NCBI GenBank assembly: GCA_030667645.1
Contig: DAOUVM010000014.1
Location: forward strand, 1-15,877
Direction: 5' to 3'
Length of the DNA stretch: 15,877 bases
Origin: Ardenticatenales bacterium
Lineage (GTDB): Bacteria; Chloroflexota; Anaerolineae; Promineifilales; UBA4811
The position numbers were made by a program, and so were the translations under genes. This document shows, piece after piece, positions 8,253-15,153 of this stretch. The notes under the pieces are model-generated. The model was given only the letters and a program-made list of their open reading frames with translations. It did not search any database and had not been told where the DNA came from. Position 1 is the first letter of the stretch; each line of letters opens with the position of its first letter.

Positions 8253-8314
8253 AACTTGCCGGTTTTGTGACCGCTTTACCCGTGAATCACCATTGAAAAC
8301 GGCAAGTTATTCGC
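8253..8314 (-). repeat. Intergenic repeat, copy A (structured, partner at 10628-10688)
   Basis: These 62 nt match 10628-10688 in the same orientation with about 50 of 62 aligned positions identical by eye; most differences are transitions. Read on the - strand it begins 25 nt after the MttB stop and lies upstream of the HyuA-like gene. It folds strongly: AACTTGCCG plus TTTT (complement of 8296-8308) pairs with AAAACCGGCAAGTT (complement of 8253-8266), a 13-bp stem with one bulge. The loop holds a GTGANTCAC palindrome (8282-8290) that is kept in copy B. Similarity continues more weakly outwards to a shared AGTACT. A regulatory RNA, a protein-binding site or a small repeat family are all possible. 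Confidence 0.7.
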
Positions 8315-8339
8315 AAGTGCAAAGGTGGGATAGGGGCGC

Positions 8340-9857
8340 CTATACAAACATCTGAACGTCTAGTTCTTCATCCTTGTGACGATCATCGGCCAGTTCGCAG
8401 ATGCGACGCAGCTCCTGGTACATCGCCTCGTCCAGCAGGGGCTCTGTCTCGGCTTCCAGGATTCCTATCATGCGCTCGTGGACGCGTTCCTGGTAGGTTT
8501 TGCTCCCTCCCAGTTCCCAGTTCTCCCACACCTGCCGGTCAGAAATCGTGGGCCGCCAGATTTCGGTCTTGAAGCGGTCAAAGGTGTGATCGTGCGCCAG
8601 ATAGTGGCCGCCGGGACCCACCTCGTCCATCACGTCCAGCGCCAGGGTTTCATCCGTGACCGGAATGCCACGCAGGATGCGCTTGGTGCGATCGATGATC
8701 TCGTCCGAGGCGACCAGCAGCTCGGGGCAACTGGTGAGACCTTGCTCGATGTATCCCACGTCGTGGATCATGTTGCCGCCGATGAGCCCTGCTGTGGCGA
8801 TGTTGATGGACGCTTCCAGAAGCGCCTGCTCGTCAAAGCATTTGGTGTCGGAGCAGCCGGCCGTCTCGTACTCGGGCACCCGCAGCCATTTTGTGATGTC
8901 GGTGTAAGCGGCGCTGAGTAGCGCCATCTCGGGCGAGCCGTAACAGTAGACGGCCGTCTTCATATCCATGTTGGACATCAGGCCACCGATGATGACCTGG
9001 GCGCCTGGCTTGCGTAACTGGCTGAGGACGATGCCAAAGAGGCTCTCGGTAAGGGCCTGCACAGCGGTGCCTGCCAGGGTGGTGGGGGCAGTGGCGCCAG
9101 CCAGGGGGCAGGGGGTGTAGACCATCGGGATATCATTCTCGGCGCAATAGAGGAGTTTCTGGACCACTTCCTCGGAATGGCTCAAAGGAGAGACTGGCTC
9201 GATGTAGAGGGAAAAGGCCGGAGCCTTTTTCCATTCTTCCTTGCCGCCCAGCCGGATATAGGCCATCTCGAGCTGATCCTTGAGACCCTCAATGTCCACG
9301 GCCGTGATGTTGATGGGTTTGTTGGTCCCCTCTAGCATGGCCAGATATTGCCAGCGGTCGTAGGTTCCCACGGCCGTGTCCTGAGTGATGCCCAGGGACA
9401 TGAAAAAGTCGATATTGGGCAGCGCCTCGGCCAGTTTGGCCATATTCTTGACATCTTGGTACACAGCTCGCCGCCGTTCACCTGTGTAAGGGTCGATGGT
9501 AAAGGGAGTATCGGAACCGGTCCCATAGTAGATCTGGTTCTTGAACAGCTCCATCATGTGCTTGCGCTTTCCGTCCTTGTAGGGCGGGCCTACGACGGTG
9601 ACGCGTTCAGGTAGAGTCGCCCGGGCCTTGTCAACCATCCAGGATGGTATCTTCACCAGGCTGCTATCCTCGGTTGTGTCCTCGACGATGGCCCCGCCAG
9701 ACTGGGCCAACTCGACACCCTCTTTTTCGTATACACGCACGCCCGTCTCCGCCAAAACCCGCAGGGCTGCATAATAGATCGCTTCGATCTCATCTTCGGT
9801 CAGCACCTGGAATGTCGGCGTGGCGTTCACTTGATAGTTGGTTTTTCTAACTTGCAT
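8340..9857 (-). CDS. MttB-family (non-pyrrolysine) corrinoid-dependent methyltransferase
   Basis: At 505 aa this is the longest MttB protein of the window. It has an N-terminal helical region (about 15-100), YYGTGSD (110-116), YTGERRR (124-130), EPVSPLSHSEEVVQKLL (220-236), SNMDMKT (295-301), AGCSDTK (333-339) and HDVGYIEQG (365-373). These fit the MttB TIM barrel. MttB of Methanosarcina carries pyrrolysine near residue 334; here that neighbourhood reads Ala-Gly-Cys, with no UAG. The protein would demethylate an N-methylated substrate onto a corrinoid partner, most likely one of the two corrinoid proteins upstream. The ATG start has GGAG 8 nt upstream. The DUF1638 gene ends 16 bp before it, so the two are probably co-translated. 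The pair is bracketed by the two intergenic repeats. Substrate unknown. Confidence 0.95.
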   Translation of the reverse strand: MQVRKTNYQVNATPTFQVLTEDEIEAIYYAALRVLAETGVRVYEKEGVELAQSGGAIVEDTTEDSSLVKIPSWMVDKARATLPERVTVVGPPYKDGKRKHMMELFKNQIYYGTGSDTPFTIDPYTGERRRAVYQDVKNMAKLAEALPNIDFFMSLGITQDTAVGTYDRWQYLAMLEGTNKPINITAVDIEGLKDQLEMAYIRLGGKEEWKKAPAFSLYIEPVSPLSHSEEVVQKLLYCAENDIPMVYTPCPLAGATAPTTLAGTAVQALTESLFGIVLSQLRKPGAQVIIGGLMSNMDMKTAVYCYGSPEMALLSAAYTDITKWLRVPEYETAGCSDTKCFDEQALLEASINIATAGLIGGNMIHDVGYIEQGLTSCPELLVASDEIIDRTKRILRGIPVTDETLALDVMDEVGPGGHYLAHDHTFDRFKTEIWRPTISDRQVWENWELGGSKTYQERVHERMIGILEAETEPLLDEAMYQELRRICELADDRHKDEELDVQMFV

Positions 9858-9873
9858 TGTCTGTTCTCCATCA

Positions 9874-10599
9874 TCAACGGATGAATTGATCTTGGTGGAT
9901 TTCGCTGCCGGGAGGGATGACGATAAAGTCGCGACGCGCTGCTTGGGAAAGTTCCTCTCCCTGGGAAAGCGCCATGGCTGCCTCGACTAGTTGGCGCACA
10001 TAGGCATCAGATCCTACTCTTTCCTCGTAGCGCATCTCCCATCGCTCGCAAAAGCGGGCGACCTGTTGGGCCGCCGGCCGGTACTCGACCAGGTCGGCAG
10101 GGGTATGGGTCACCAGCATCAGCCGTTCATAGTTCTGATACTGCATGTCCATGATCCACATTGCCTCTTTTGGACCGTATTTAGGCAGATACTCCTCGTA
10201 TTCGCTGAGGGGATGGCTGCCTGCTTCCAGCCATCCTTTGCTCAAATAGTAGGTGCCGGGTACAGTCGCGAACTCGTGCCGGTAAGCCTTGTAGGAACCT
10301 AGCAACAGGGCGATGCAGTCATCGGTGCGGGGGACGAGCAGGGTATGCTTTCCTGCCTTGAGCCCCATGAGCCCGTTACCGCATAATCCATAGCCCAGGA
10401 CGATCAGGCTTGGCTCCTCGACCTTGCCGAGTGCTTCCTGCAAAGTACCGGCCATTTTGGATGGTACGCGGTGCAAGCCATAATCCATAAAGGTGACCTG
10501 GCTCACAGAACGGCCGTGTTCGGGCAGCAAGCGGTCCAGCATCTCTTCTAGCACCTGACACGCTATGACAACGACCGGCAGTTTCCCTTTTGGCAGCAC
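9874..10599 (-). CDS. DUF1638-family protein associated with corrinoid methyltransferase genes
   Basis: This protein of about 241 aa has the DUF1638 pattern: VVVIACQVLEEML at the N-terminus (C14), VTFMDYGLH, LQEAL, LIVLGYGLCGNG (C73), LLVPRTDDCIALLLGS (C95), a PGTYYLSKGW segment, and a C-terminal IMDMQYQNYERLMLVT region. The three spaced cysteines could bind a metal or cofactor, but no function is established. From general knowledge, DUF1638 genes often occur beside corrinoid methyltransferase genes in methanogens and anaerobic bacteria, which supports an accessory role in methyl transfer or cofactor handling. GTG 10599 is taken as start because AGGAG lies 6 nt upstream. The TTG at 10605 touches that ribosome site and is unlikely. 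It follows intergenic repeat B and precedes the MttB gene by 16 bp. Confidence 0.8.
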   Translation of the reverse strand: MLPKGKLPVVVIACQVLEEMLDRLLPEHGRSVSQVTFMDYGLHRVPSKMAGTLQEALGKVEEPSLIVLGYGLCGNGLMGLKAGKHTLLVPRTDDCIALLLGSYKAYRHEFATVPGTYYLSKGWLEAGSHPLSEYEEYLPKYGPKEAMWIMDMQYQNYERLMLVTHTPADLVEYRPAAQQVARFCERWEMRYEERVGSDAYVRQLVEAAMALSQGEELSQAARRDFIVIPPGSEIHQDQFIR

Positions 10600-10627
10600 A
10601 GCCAACTCCTAGTACTCTTTTAAAAAC

Positions 10628-10688
10628 AACTTGCGGTTTCGCGATCACTCTACCTGTGAGTCACCATCGAAAACGGGCAGTTATTCCC
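10628..10688 (-). repeat. Intergenic repeat, copy B (partner at 8253-8314)
   Basis: These 61 nt are about 81% identical by eye to copy A, with a one-base gap. Like copy A it lies just behind a methyl-transfer gene (7 nt after the corrinoid protein stop on the - strand) and ahead of another gene, DUF1638. The GTGANTCAC palindrome (10656-10664) and the flanking GTTTTC and AAACCG blocks are conserved. The long stem of copy A is only partly preserved, with several unpaired positions, so either sequence rather than structure is conserved or this copy has drifted. The shared AGTACT on the far side (10611-10616) extends the similarity to about 80 nt. Confidence 0.68.
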
Positions 10689-10695
10689 AAAGTGG

Positions 10696-11334
10696 TTACG
10701 CCGCACCAGCAAACTGCTTGGCCAATTCGGCGCCGGCCGGAGCGTTAGATCCGTATCCATCAGCGCCAATACGTTTGGCAAATTCGGCATCCACCGGTGC
10801 GCCGCCAACCATGATCTTGAGCCGGTCACGCAGGCCAGCCTCATCGATCGCCTTGATGGTATACCCCATCGCGCGCATGGTGGTGGTCAGCATGGCTGAC
10901 ATGCCTACTATTTGTGGCTGATGTTCTTTGATCGCTTCAACAAACTTTTCCGGAGCGGCGTTAAAGCCAAGGTCAATCACCTCAAAGCCAGCCCCCTCGC
11001 ACATCATGTTGACCAGACTCTTGCCGATGTCGTGCAGGTCACCCTTGACAGTCCCCATCAAGATCTTGCCGACGAGTTTCACCCCTTCGCTGATCAACTC
11101 CGGCCGCAGCAGTTCCATGCTGGCTCGCATTGCCTCGGCTGACATTAACACCTCCGGCACAAACATATCGCCAGCCCTAAAGCGGACACCTACTTCCCCC
11201 ATTCCGACCAGCAAGCCGTTCTCCAGTATGTCCTTGGCCGACACTTTTCTTCTCAACGCCCTATTGACCAACTTGGGGGCTTTTTCTTCCTCCCCTTGCA
11301 GGATGGCGGTTGAAATTTGTTCTAGTTCGCTCAT
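10696..11334 (-). CDS. Corrinoid (B12-binding) protein of a methyltransferase system, MttC/MtgC type
   Basis: This 212-aa protein has an N-terminal B12-binding-2 helical cap (about 1-85, including FVPEVLMSAEAMRASMELL) and a Rossmann-like B12 domain. The cobalt-ligand motif is D99-L-H101-D-I-G104; His101 would be the lower axial ligand. GFEVIDLG, SAMLTTTM and VGGAP then follow as in MttC, MtbC and MtgC. It carries the methyl group between an MttB-type protein and a downstream acceptor. ATG 11334 is chosen because AAGGAG lies 7 nt upstream and the family begins there; an 11-residue upstream extension has no support. It sits after the MttB at 11413-12870, repeating the MttB-then-corrinoid order seen upstream. 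It is clearly diverged from the protein at 12905-13546, so the two may serve different methyltransferases. Confidence 0.96.
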   Translation of the reverse strand: MSELEQISTAILQGEEEKAPKLVNRALRRKVSAKDILENGLLVGMGEVGVRFRAGDMFVPEVLMSAEAMRASMELLRPELISEGVKLVGKILMGTVKGDLHDIGKSLVNMMCEGAGFEVIDLGFNAAPEKFVEAIKEHQPQIVGMSAMLTTTMRAMGYTIKAIDEAGLRDRLKIMVGGAPVDAEFAKRIGADGYGSNAPAGAELAKQFAGAA

Positions 11335-11412
11335 TCTACTTCTCCTTGCGTGAACTCGAGAATCCACGAGTAGGCTATAGTCTATTCCCAGATTCGTTCA
11401 TTCATCCATGCA

Positions 11413-12870
11413 TTACTCTTGTACGCGCTCTTCGGCTTGGGCCAGGACTTTTTCAATGGCCTTTTCCGTCTCTGGCTTGATTGGAGCGGGGCTGTGGGTG
11501 GCGAGGATATCCCGTACTCGGGCAGCGGTACGGTCCTTCAATGTCAACCCGCCGGTCATCTCCCAGCTCTCAAAGTCCTGCCGATCCAGCAGATTGGGGT
11601 ACCAGAATTCTGACTTGAAGTGGCGGCGGGTGTGTTTCTCCTTGAGATAGTGGCCGTTGGGACCCACGTCTTGGATCACGTTCACAGCCAGTGTGTCGTC
11701 ATTGACCTCGATGCCACGGGCGATGCGCCGCGAGTAGCCGATCGCCTCGTCCATCGCGCACAGTTGAAACACGGAACCGGTCATGGCGCTTTCGGTATAG
11801 CCTACGTCATGGCACAAATCGCCGCCGGTGAGGGCGGAAAAGAAGACGGACATCGAACCTTCGATGACTGCTTGACCGTCAAAGCATTTGGAATCCGTGC
11901 AGCCACCTGTTTGCCAGAGAGGCAGACCGGCATAGTGGGCCAGTTCAGTGACACCGGCCATAAACAGAGGCAGTTCGGGCGCCCCGTAGGCCAGGATCAT
12001 CGCGCTCATATCCATTACAGAATAGACGCCGCCCATAAAAAAGGGCAAGCCGGGCTGAAGCGCCTGGGCAACGGTCAAGCCCATCCAGGATTCGGCCGCA
12101 CCCTGGGTGATGATGCCCGCAGCGGTCACCGGCGCCGTGCCACCGGCAATGGGGCAGGGGGTAAAGATCAGCGGGATCCGGTGTTTGGCTGCAAAGATCA
12201 GCTTGTCCAACGCCTCAAAGGTGCTGACCAGGGGCGAGAGGGGCTCGCAATAGTGGACATAGTTGGGGCGTTGCTCAAAGGCCCTCTGCCCGCCGGCCTC
12301 GGCCACGGCGATCTGGTGGATGCCGGCCGAGTCATGCTGGTCATAGGACCAGGCGACGATGGGCTTGCTGGTGTTAGGGAACATTCCTGCAAACTCGTAA
12401 AGCGCGCCCAGGTCGTGGTGCACGTCACTGACTGTGCCCAGCGATTCGCAGAAATCAATGTTGGGCAATGCGTCTACCATCTTGGCGACGGCGGGAACAT
12501 CGCTGTTGACGTACGGCCGCCGCTCCATTGTTTCCACGTCAATAAAGTTGGGGCAGGTGGGGCCAGGGCCAAAGTGCGCCCGGCCGGGGCCGATGCGGAT
12601 GTCGTGCTTGTGGTTTCCATCGCGAGCATAGAGGGTAAAGCTGCGCGGCGCCATCCGGAGGGACTCTTTGACCAAGTAAGAGGGGATGCGCACCCGTTCG
12701 CCATCCACCCAGGCCCCTGCTTTCTCGAGTATGTCGCGGGCCTGTTCGTGTTTGACGTCTAGACCCGTGTGTTCTAGCAAGTGGAGTACGCCCCAGAACA
12801 TTTCCTCCAATTGATCGTCGGAAAGCATCTGAAAGCGGACGCCGGAGTTCATTCGGTAATTCGTCCTCAT
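11413..12870 (-). CDS. MttB-family (non-pyrrolysine) corrinoid-dependent methyltransferase
   Basis: This 485-aa full-length MttB homolog has an N-terminal helical region and then HFGPGPTCPNFID (99-111), a variant of the GTGSD signature found in three paralogs. MERRPY (115-120), EPLSPL (209-214), SVMDMSA (284-290), GGCTDSK (322-328) and HDVGY (354-358) follow. The TDSK motif is intact and the residue before it is cysteine, where pyrrolysine-type relatives carry the special residue nearby. The ATG start has AGGAG 8 nt upstream. It lies 34 bp after the stop of one corrinoid gene and is followed by another after 78 bp, so it is sandwiched between two possible corrinoid partners. It should transfer a methyl group from an N-methyl compound to Co(I); the substrate is unknown. 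Confidence 0.95.
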   Translation of the reverse strand: MRTNYRMNSGVRFQMLSDDQLEEMFWGVLHLLEHTGLDVKHEQARDILEKAGAWVDGERVRIPSYLVKESLRMAPRSFTLYARDGNHKHDIRIGPGRAHFGPGPTCPNFIDVETMERRPYVNSDVPAVAKMVDALPNIDFCESLGTVSDVHHDLGALYEFAGMFPNTSKPIVAWSYDQHDSAGIHQIAVAEAGGQRAFEQRPNYVHYCEPLSPLVSTFEALDKLIFAAKHRIPLIFTPCPIAGGTAPVTAAGIITQGAAESWMGLTVAQALQPGLPFFMGGVYSVMDMSAMILAYGAPELPLFMAGVTELAHYAGLPLWQTGGCTDSKCFDGQAVIEGSMSVFFSALTGGDLCHDVGYTESAMTGSVFQLCAMDEAIGYSRRIARGIEVNDDTLAVNVIQDVGPNGHYLKEKHTRRHFKSEFWYPNLLDRQDFESWEMTGGLTLKDRTAARVRDILATHSPAPIKPETEKAIEKVLAQAEERVQE

Positions 12871-12904
12871 GGAGAGGTCTCCTTTCTCACAAACCGATGG
12901 TCAT

Positions 12905-13546
12905 CTATGCCTGGCTGACAAGCTGCTTGGCCAACTCGGCGGCCGAGGCAGCATTAGAAGCATAGCCGTCAGCGCCAATCTGATCAGCAAAGGCCTGGGT
13001 GACCGGGGCGCCACCAATCATCACCTTGACCTTGTCGCGCACGCCGGCTTCTTCCAGCACTTTGATCGTGCTTTCCATCGTGCGCATGGTGGTGGTCAAG
13101 AGCGCGGACATGCCCAACACATCAGGGCCAAACTCCTTGACCGCCTCTACAAACTCTTCCGGCGTAATGTCCTTTCCCAGGTCCTTGACTGTAAAGCCGG
13201 CCCCCTCGCACATCATGCCAACCAGATTCTTGCCAATGTCGTGCAGGTCGCCCTTGACTGTGCCCAGCAACACCTTGCCCATCATCTGCACTCCGCTCTC
13301 GACCAGCAACGGATTGAGAATCTCCATGGACATCTTCATGGCGCGAGCCGAGCGCAGAACCTCCGGTACAAACATGTTGCCGGCCTTGAACTCGACGCCG
13401 ACGTAATCCATCCCCGCCATCAGCCCCCCGTTGAGGATCTCTTCGGCGCCAAGGTCTTCGTCCAGGGCGTCCTCAGTCAGGTCGACGATTTCATCCAGGT
13501 CGCCCTCGATAATGGCGGTAGAGACTTGCTCTAGAATGTCACTCAT
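12905..13546 (-). CDS. Corrinoid (B12-binding) protein of a methyltransferase system, MttC/MtgC type
   Basis: This 213-aa protein has a B12-binding-2 cap (about 1-88, NMFVPEVLRSARAM) and a B12-binding domain. The cobalt-ligand motif is D100-L-H102-D-I-G105, followed by GFTVKDLG, SALLTTTM, IGGAP and a C-terminal GADGYASNA region. ATG 13546 has AAGGAG 8 nt upstream and matches the family start; the open frame upstream to 13600 adds 18 residues that look like leader sequence. It follows the divergent MttB at 13663-15060 and precedes the one at 11413-12870, so either could be its partner. The acidic N-terminal half (DLDEIVDLTEDALDEDLG) differs from the basic one of the other corrinoid protein, consistent with separate docking partners. 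Confidence 0.96.
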   Translation of the reverse strand: MSDILEQVSTAIIEGDLDEIVDLTEDALDEDLGAEEILNGGLMAGMDYVGVEFKAGNMFVPEVLRSARAMKMSMEILNPLLVESGVQMMGKVLLGTVKGDLHDIGKNLVGMMCEGAGFTVKDLGKDITPEEFVEAVKEFGPDVLGMSALLTTTMRTMESTIKVLEEAGVRDKVKVMIGGAPVTQAFADQIGADGYASNAASAAELAKQLVSQA

Positions 13547-13662
13547 GGTTCTGTCTCCTTGTCGGAATAGGCGATTATTGCTCTTGGGTAACGCAAGCAA
13601 TGGTCCGAGTTTCTTCCATACACCCCTCCATTCTCAAACTGGTCATCCCAATCTCCCGAAAG

Positions 13663-15060
13663 TCACTGTTCATCCACAAAGGCCTGTAGCTGCCGGGCTA
13701 TCGTCGGGTCCAGGGGTGGATCCCGGTGCTCGGCTACCAGCTTTTGCCAGCGCTGCCGGGCGCGCTGAGCTACATCCGGCCGGCCGGCCGCCATCCAGCT
13801 CTCAATCCCATCCCGGCTGTTGACGGCCGGCTGCCAGAATTCCGTGCGACAGCGCTCGAGGGTGTGCTTCTCCATCAGATAGTTGTCGCCCGGGGCCGCC
13901 TGCGTAATGATCGGGTAGGCCAACGTGTCGTCATCCACGATAATCCCTTGCTTCCAGTGGCGCACCATGCCGCACATCTCGTCGTCCAGCACGAACTTTT
14001 CATAGGAGAAGGATAGGAAGGAGCTGAGAATGCCGCCGGCATGAAGCACAAAATCTATCCCACTGTTAAAGGTAGTAATCAAGCTGAGCATGGACTCAGA
14101 GCCGGCCTGCGCGTCAGGGGTGTGAGAATCGGTTAGCGAACCGCCACTGCGGGATGGAAGACCATAGTGCCGGCATAATTCCGCATGGGCGGCGATCATC
14201 ATGGAAAGTTCCGGGCTGCCAATGGCCAATCCGCCGGTTTTCATGTCCAGGTTGGTGGAGGTAGAGCCGTACACGACCGGCGTACCCGGGCTGACCAACT
14301 GGGTCAGGGTAATGCCGGCCAGCAGCTCTGCATTCTGATGCGCCAGCACGCCCGCCAGGGTGATGGGACCGGTGGAGCCGGCCATCGAGAGCGCCGCCAC
14401 GATGACCGGCTGGCGATGATGAGCGTACACCAACAGCGCCTCCAACATCTCGTTGCTATAGCCCAGAGGGCTGAGGCTGTTGATGAGGCCAATAGTGAGC
14501 GGCCGCTCCCCAACTTTTTCTTCAAAAAGGATGGATGCCATCTCCATCGTGTGCCTTGCTCCCGCGGACCCCTCGGTGCTGCCGATTAAGGGCTTGTCGG
14601 AATGGAGCATGCTGGCGTGCAGCATCGGCAGATGGGCCTTGTTGGCCGGGACGTCCCCCGGCGCTGCCATCAGGTGCCCACTCAAATCCTGATTAGGCAA
14701 GGCGTGGGCCAGCTTGGCCAGTCGGTGGTAATCGTCCATGGTCGCCGCCCGCCTGCCAACATCAAGGTCCACCATGAACGGGGCGCCATATCCGGGCGCA
14801 AGAACTGGCACACCATCGCCAATGAGCACGTTTCGCTCGGGATTGCGAGCATGGATGGTAAACTGGGCCGGTGCTTGGGCTATTGCATTCATAACCTGGC
14901 CTTCTGTCAAGAACACCTTTTGCCCATCCACCTTGACCCCATGCTCCCTAAAGACCGCCAGGGCCTCTTGGTTGGGAAAGTGAACTCCAACCTCGGCCAG
15001 CATCTGCATGCTGGTCTTGTGAATTCGTTCGATATTGCTTCTACTTAACAGGGGAAGCAC
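13663..15060 (-). CDS. Divergent MttB-family methyltransferase, closest in style to MtgB/MtpB-type proteins
   Basis: This 465-aa MttB superfamily member has a shorter N-terminus. The GTGSD region is replaced by APGYGAPFMVD (88-98). It has NSLSPLGYSNEMLEALL (194-210), TNLDMKT (269-275), GGSLTDSH (306-313), DAQAG (316-320) and AGGILSSFLSFSYEKFVLDDE (341-361). The last segment resembles glycine betaine and proline betaine type enzymes more than the other four proteins here. TDSK has become TDSH. There is no UAG codon. The start is a GTG with GAGAGG 5 nt upstream; the gene follows the FAD oxidoreductase by 93 bp. That gap and the 116-bp gap behind the gene hold no clear terminator; a 6-bp dyad at 13577-13601 is too weak to call. 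It probably starts the MttB-corrinoid series. The substrate may be a quaternary amine, by family resemblance only. Confidence 0.93.
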   Translation of the reverse strand: MLPLLSRSNIERIHKTSMQMLAEVGVHFPNQEALAVFREHGVKVDGQKVFLTEGQVMNAIAQAPAQFTIHARNPERNVLIGDGVPVLAPGYGAPFMVDLDVGRRAATMDDYHRLAKLAHALPNQDLSGHLMAAPGDVPANKAHLPMLHASMLHSDKPLIGSTEGSAGARHTMEMASILFEEKVGERPLTIGLINSLSPLGYSNEMLEALLVYAHHRQPVIVAALSMAGSTGPITLAGVLAHQNAELLAGITLTQLVSPGTPVVYGSTSTNLDMKTGGLAIGSPELSMMIAAHAELCRHYGLPSRSGGSLTDSHTPDAQAGSESMLSLITTFNSGIDFVLHAGGILSSFLSFSYEKFVLDDEMCGMVRHWKQGIIVDDDTLAYPIITQAAPGDNYLMEKHTLERCRTEFWQPAVNSRDGIESWMAAGRPDVAQRARQRWQKLVAEHRDPPLDPTIARQLQAFVDEQ

Positions 15061-15153
15061 TCCTTCCTCTCAAGTCAGGCGCCTCTTGATCGTATAGGCG
15101 CACGCTGGTGTGTTCTCCGATTGCCATCGTATTGTGCGGTCTCTTAATTCCTG

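Noticed and set aside
8276..8293. Five-codon mini-ORF (ATG GTG AYT CAC RGG TAR) present in both intergenic repeats (also 10650-10667, - strand).
   Set aside because: No ribosome binding site precedes either copy, and the conservation is explained by the surrounding repeat and its GTGANTCAC palindrome.
11354..11371. 5-bp dyad ACTCG/CGAGT upstream of a corrinoid protein gene as an operator or terminator.
   Set aside because: Too short, no T-run, and no second copy at other genes.
11620..12762. A 380-codon open frame on the + strand opposite an MttB gene, and similar long antisense frames elsewhere (for example 4666-5247 and 12869-13534).
   Set aside because: They are mirror frames of strongly recognisable genes in G+C-rich DNA; their translations show no family features.
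13777..13800. Run of GGCCGG words (CCGGCCGGCCGGCC) inside an MttB gene, and many further GGCCGG words.
   Set aside because: The word is common throughout the window in coding sequence and looks like composition bias rather than a discrete repeat array.
1..15060. Possible pyrrolysine (in-frame UAG) in the MttB genes.
   Set aside because: All five MttB frames run to their normal C-terminus without an internal TAG; no pyl genes are visible.
15061..15153. TATACG in the gap before the first complete MttB gene as a -10 box.
   Set aside because: No fitting -35 hexamer at 16-18 nt spacing; not supportable as a promoter.
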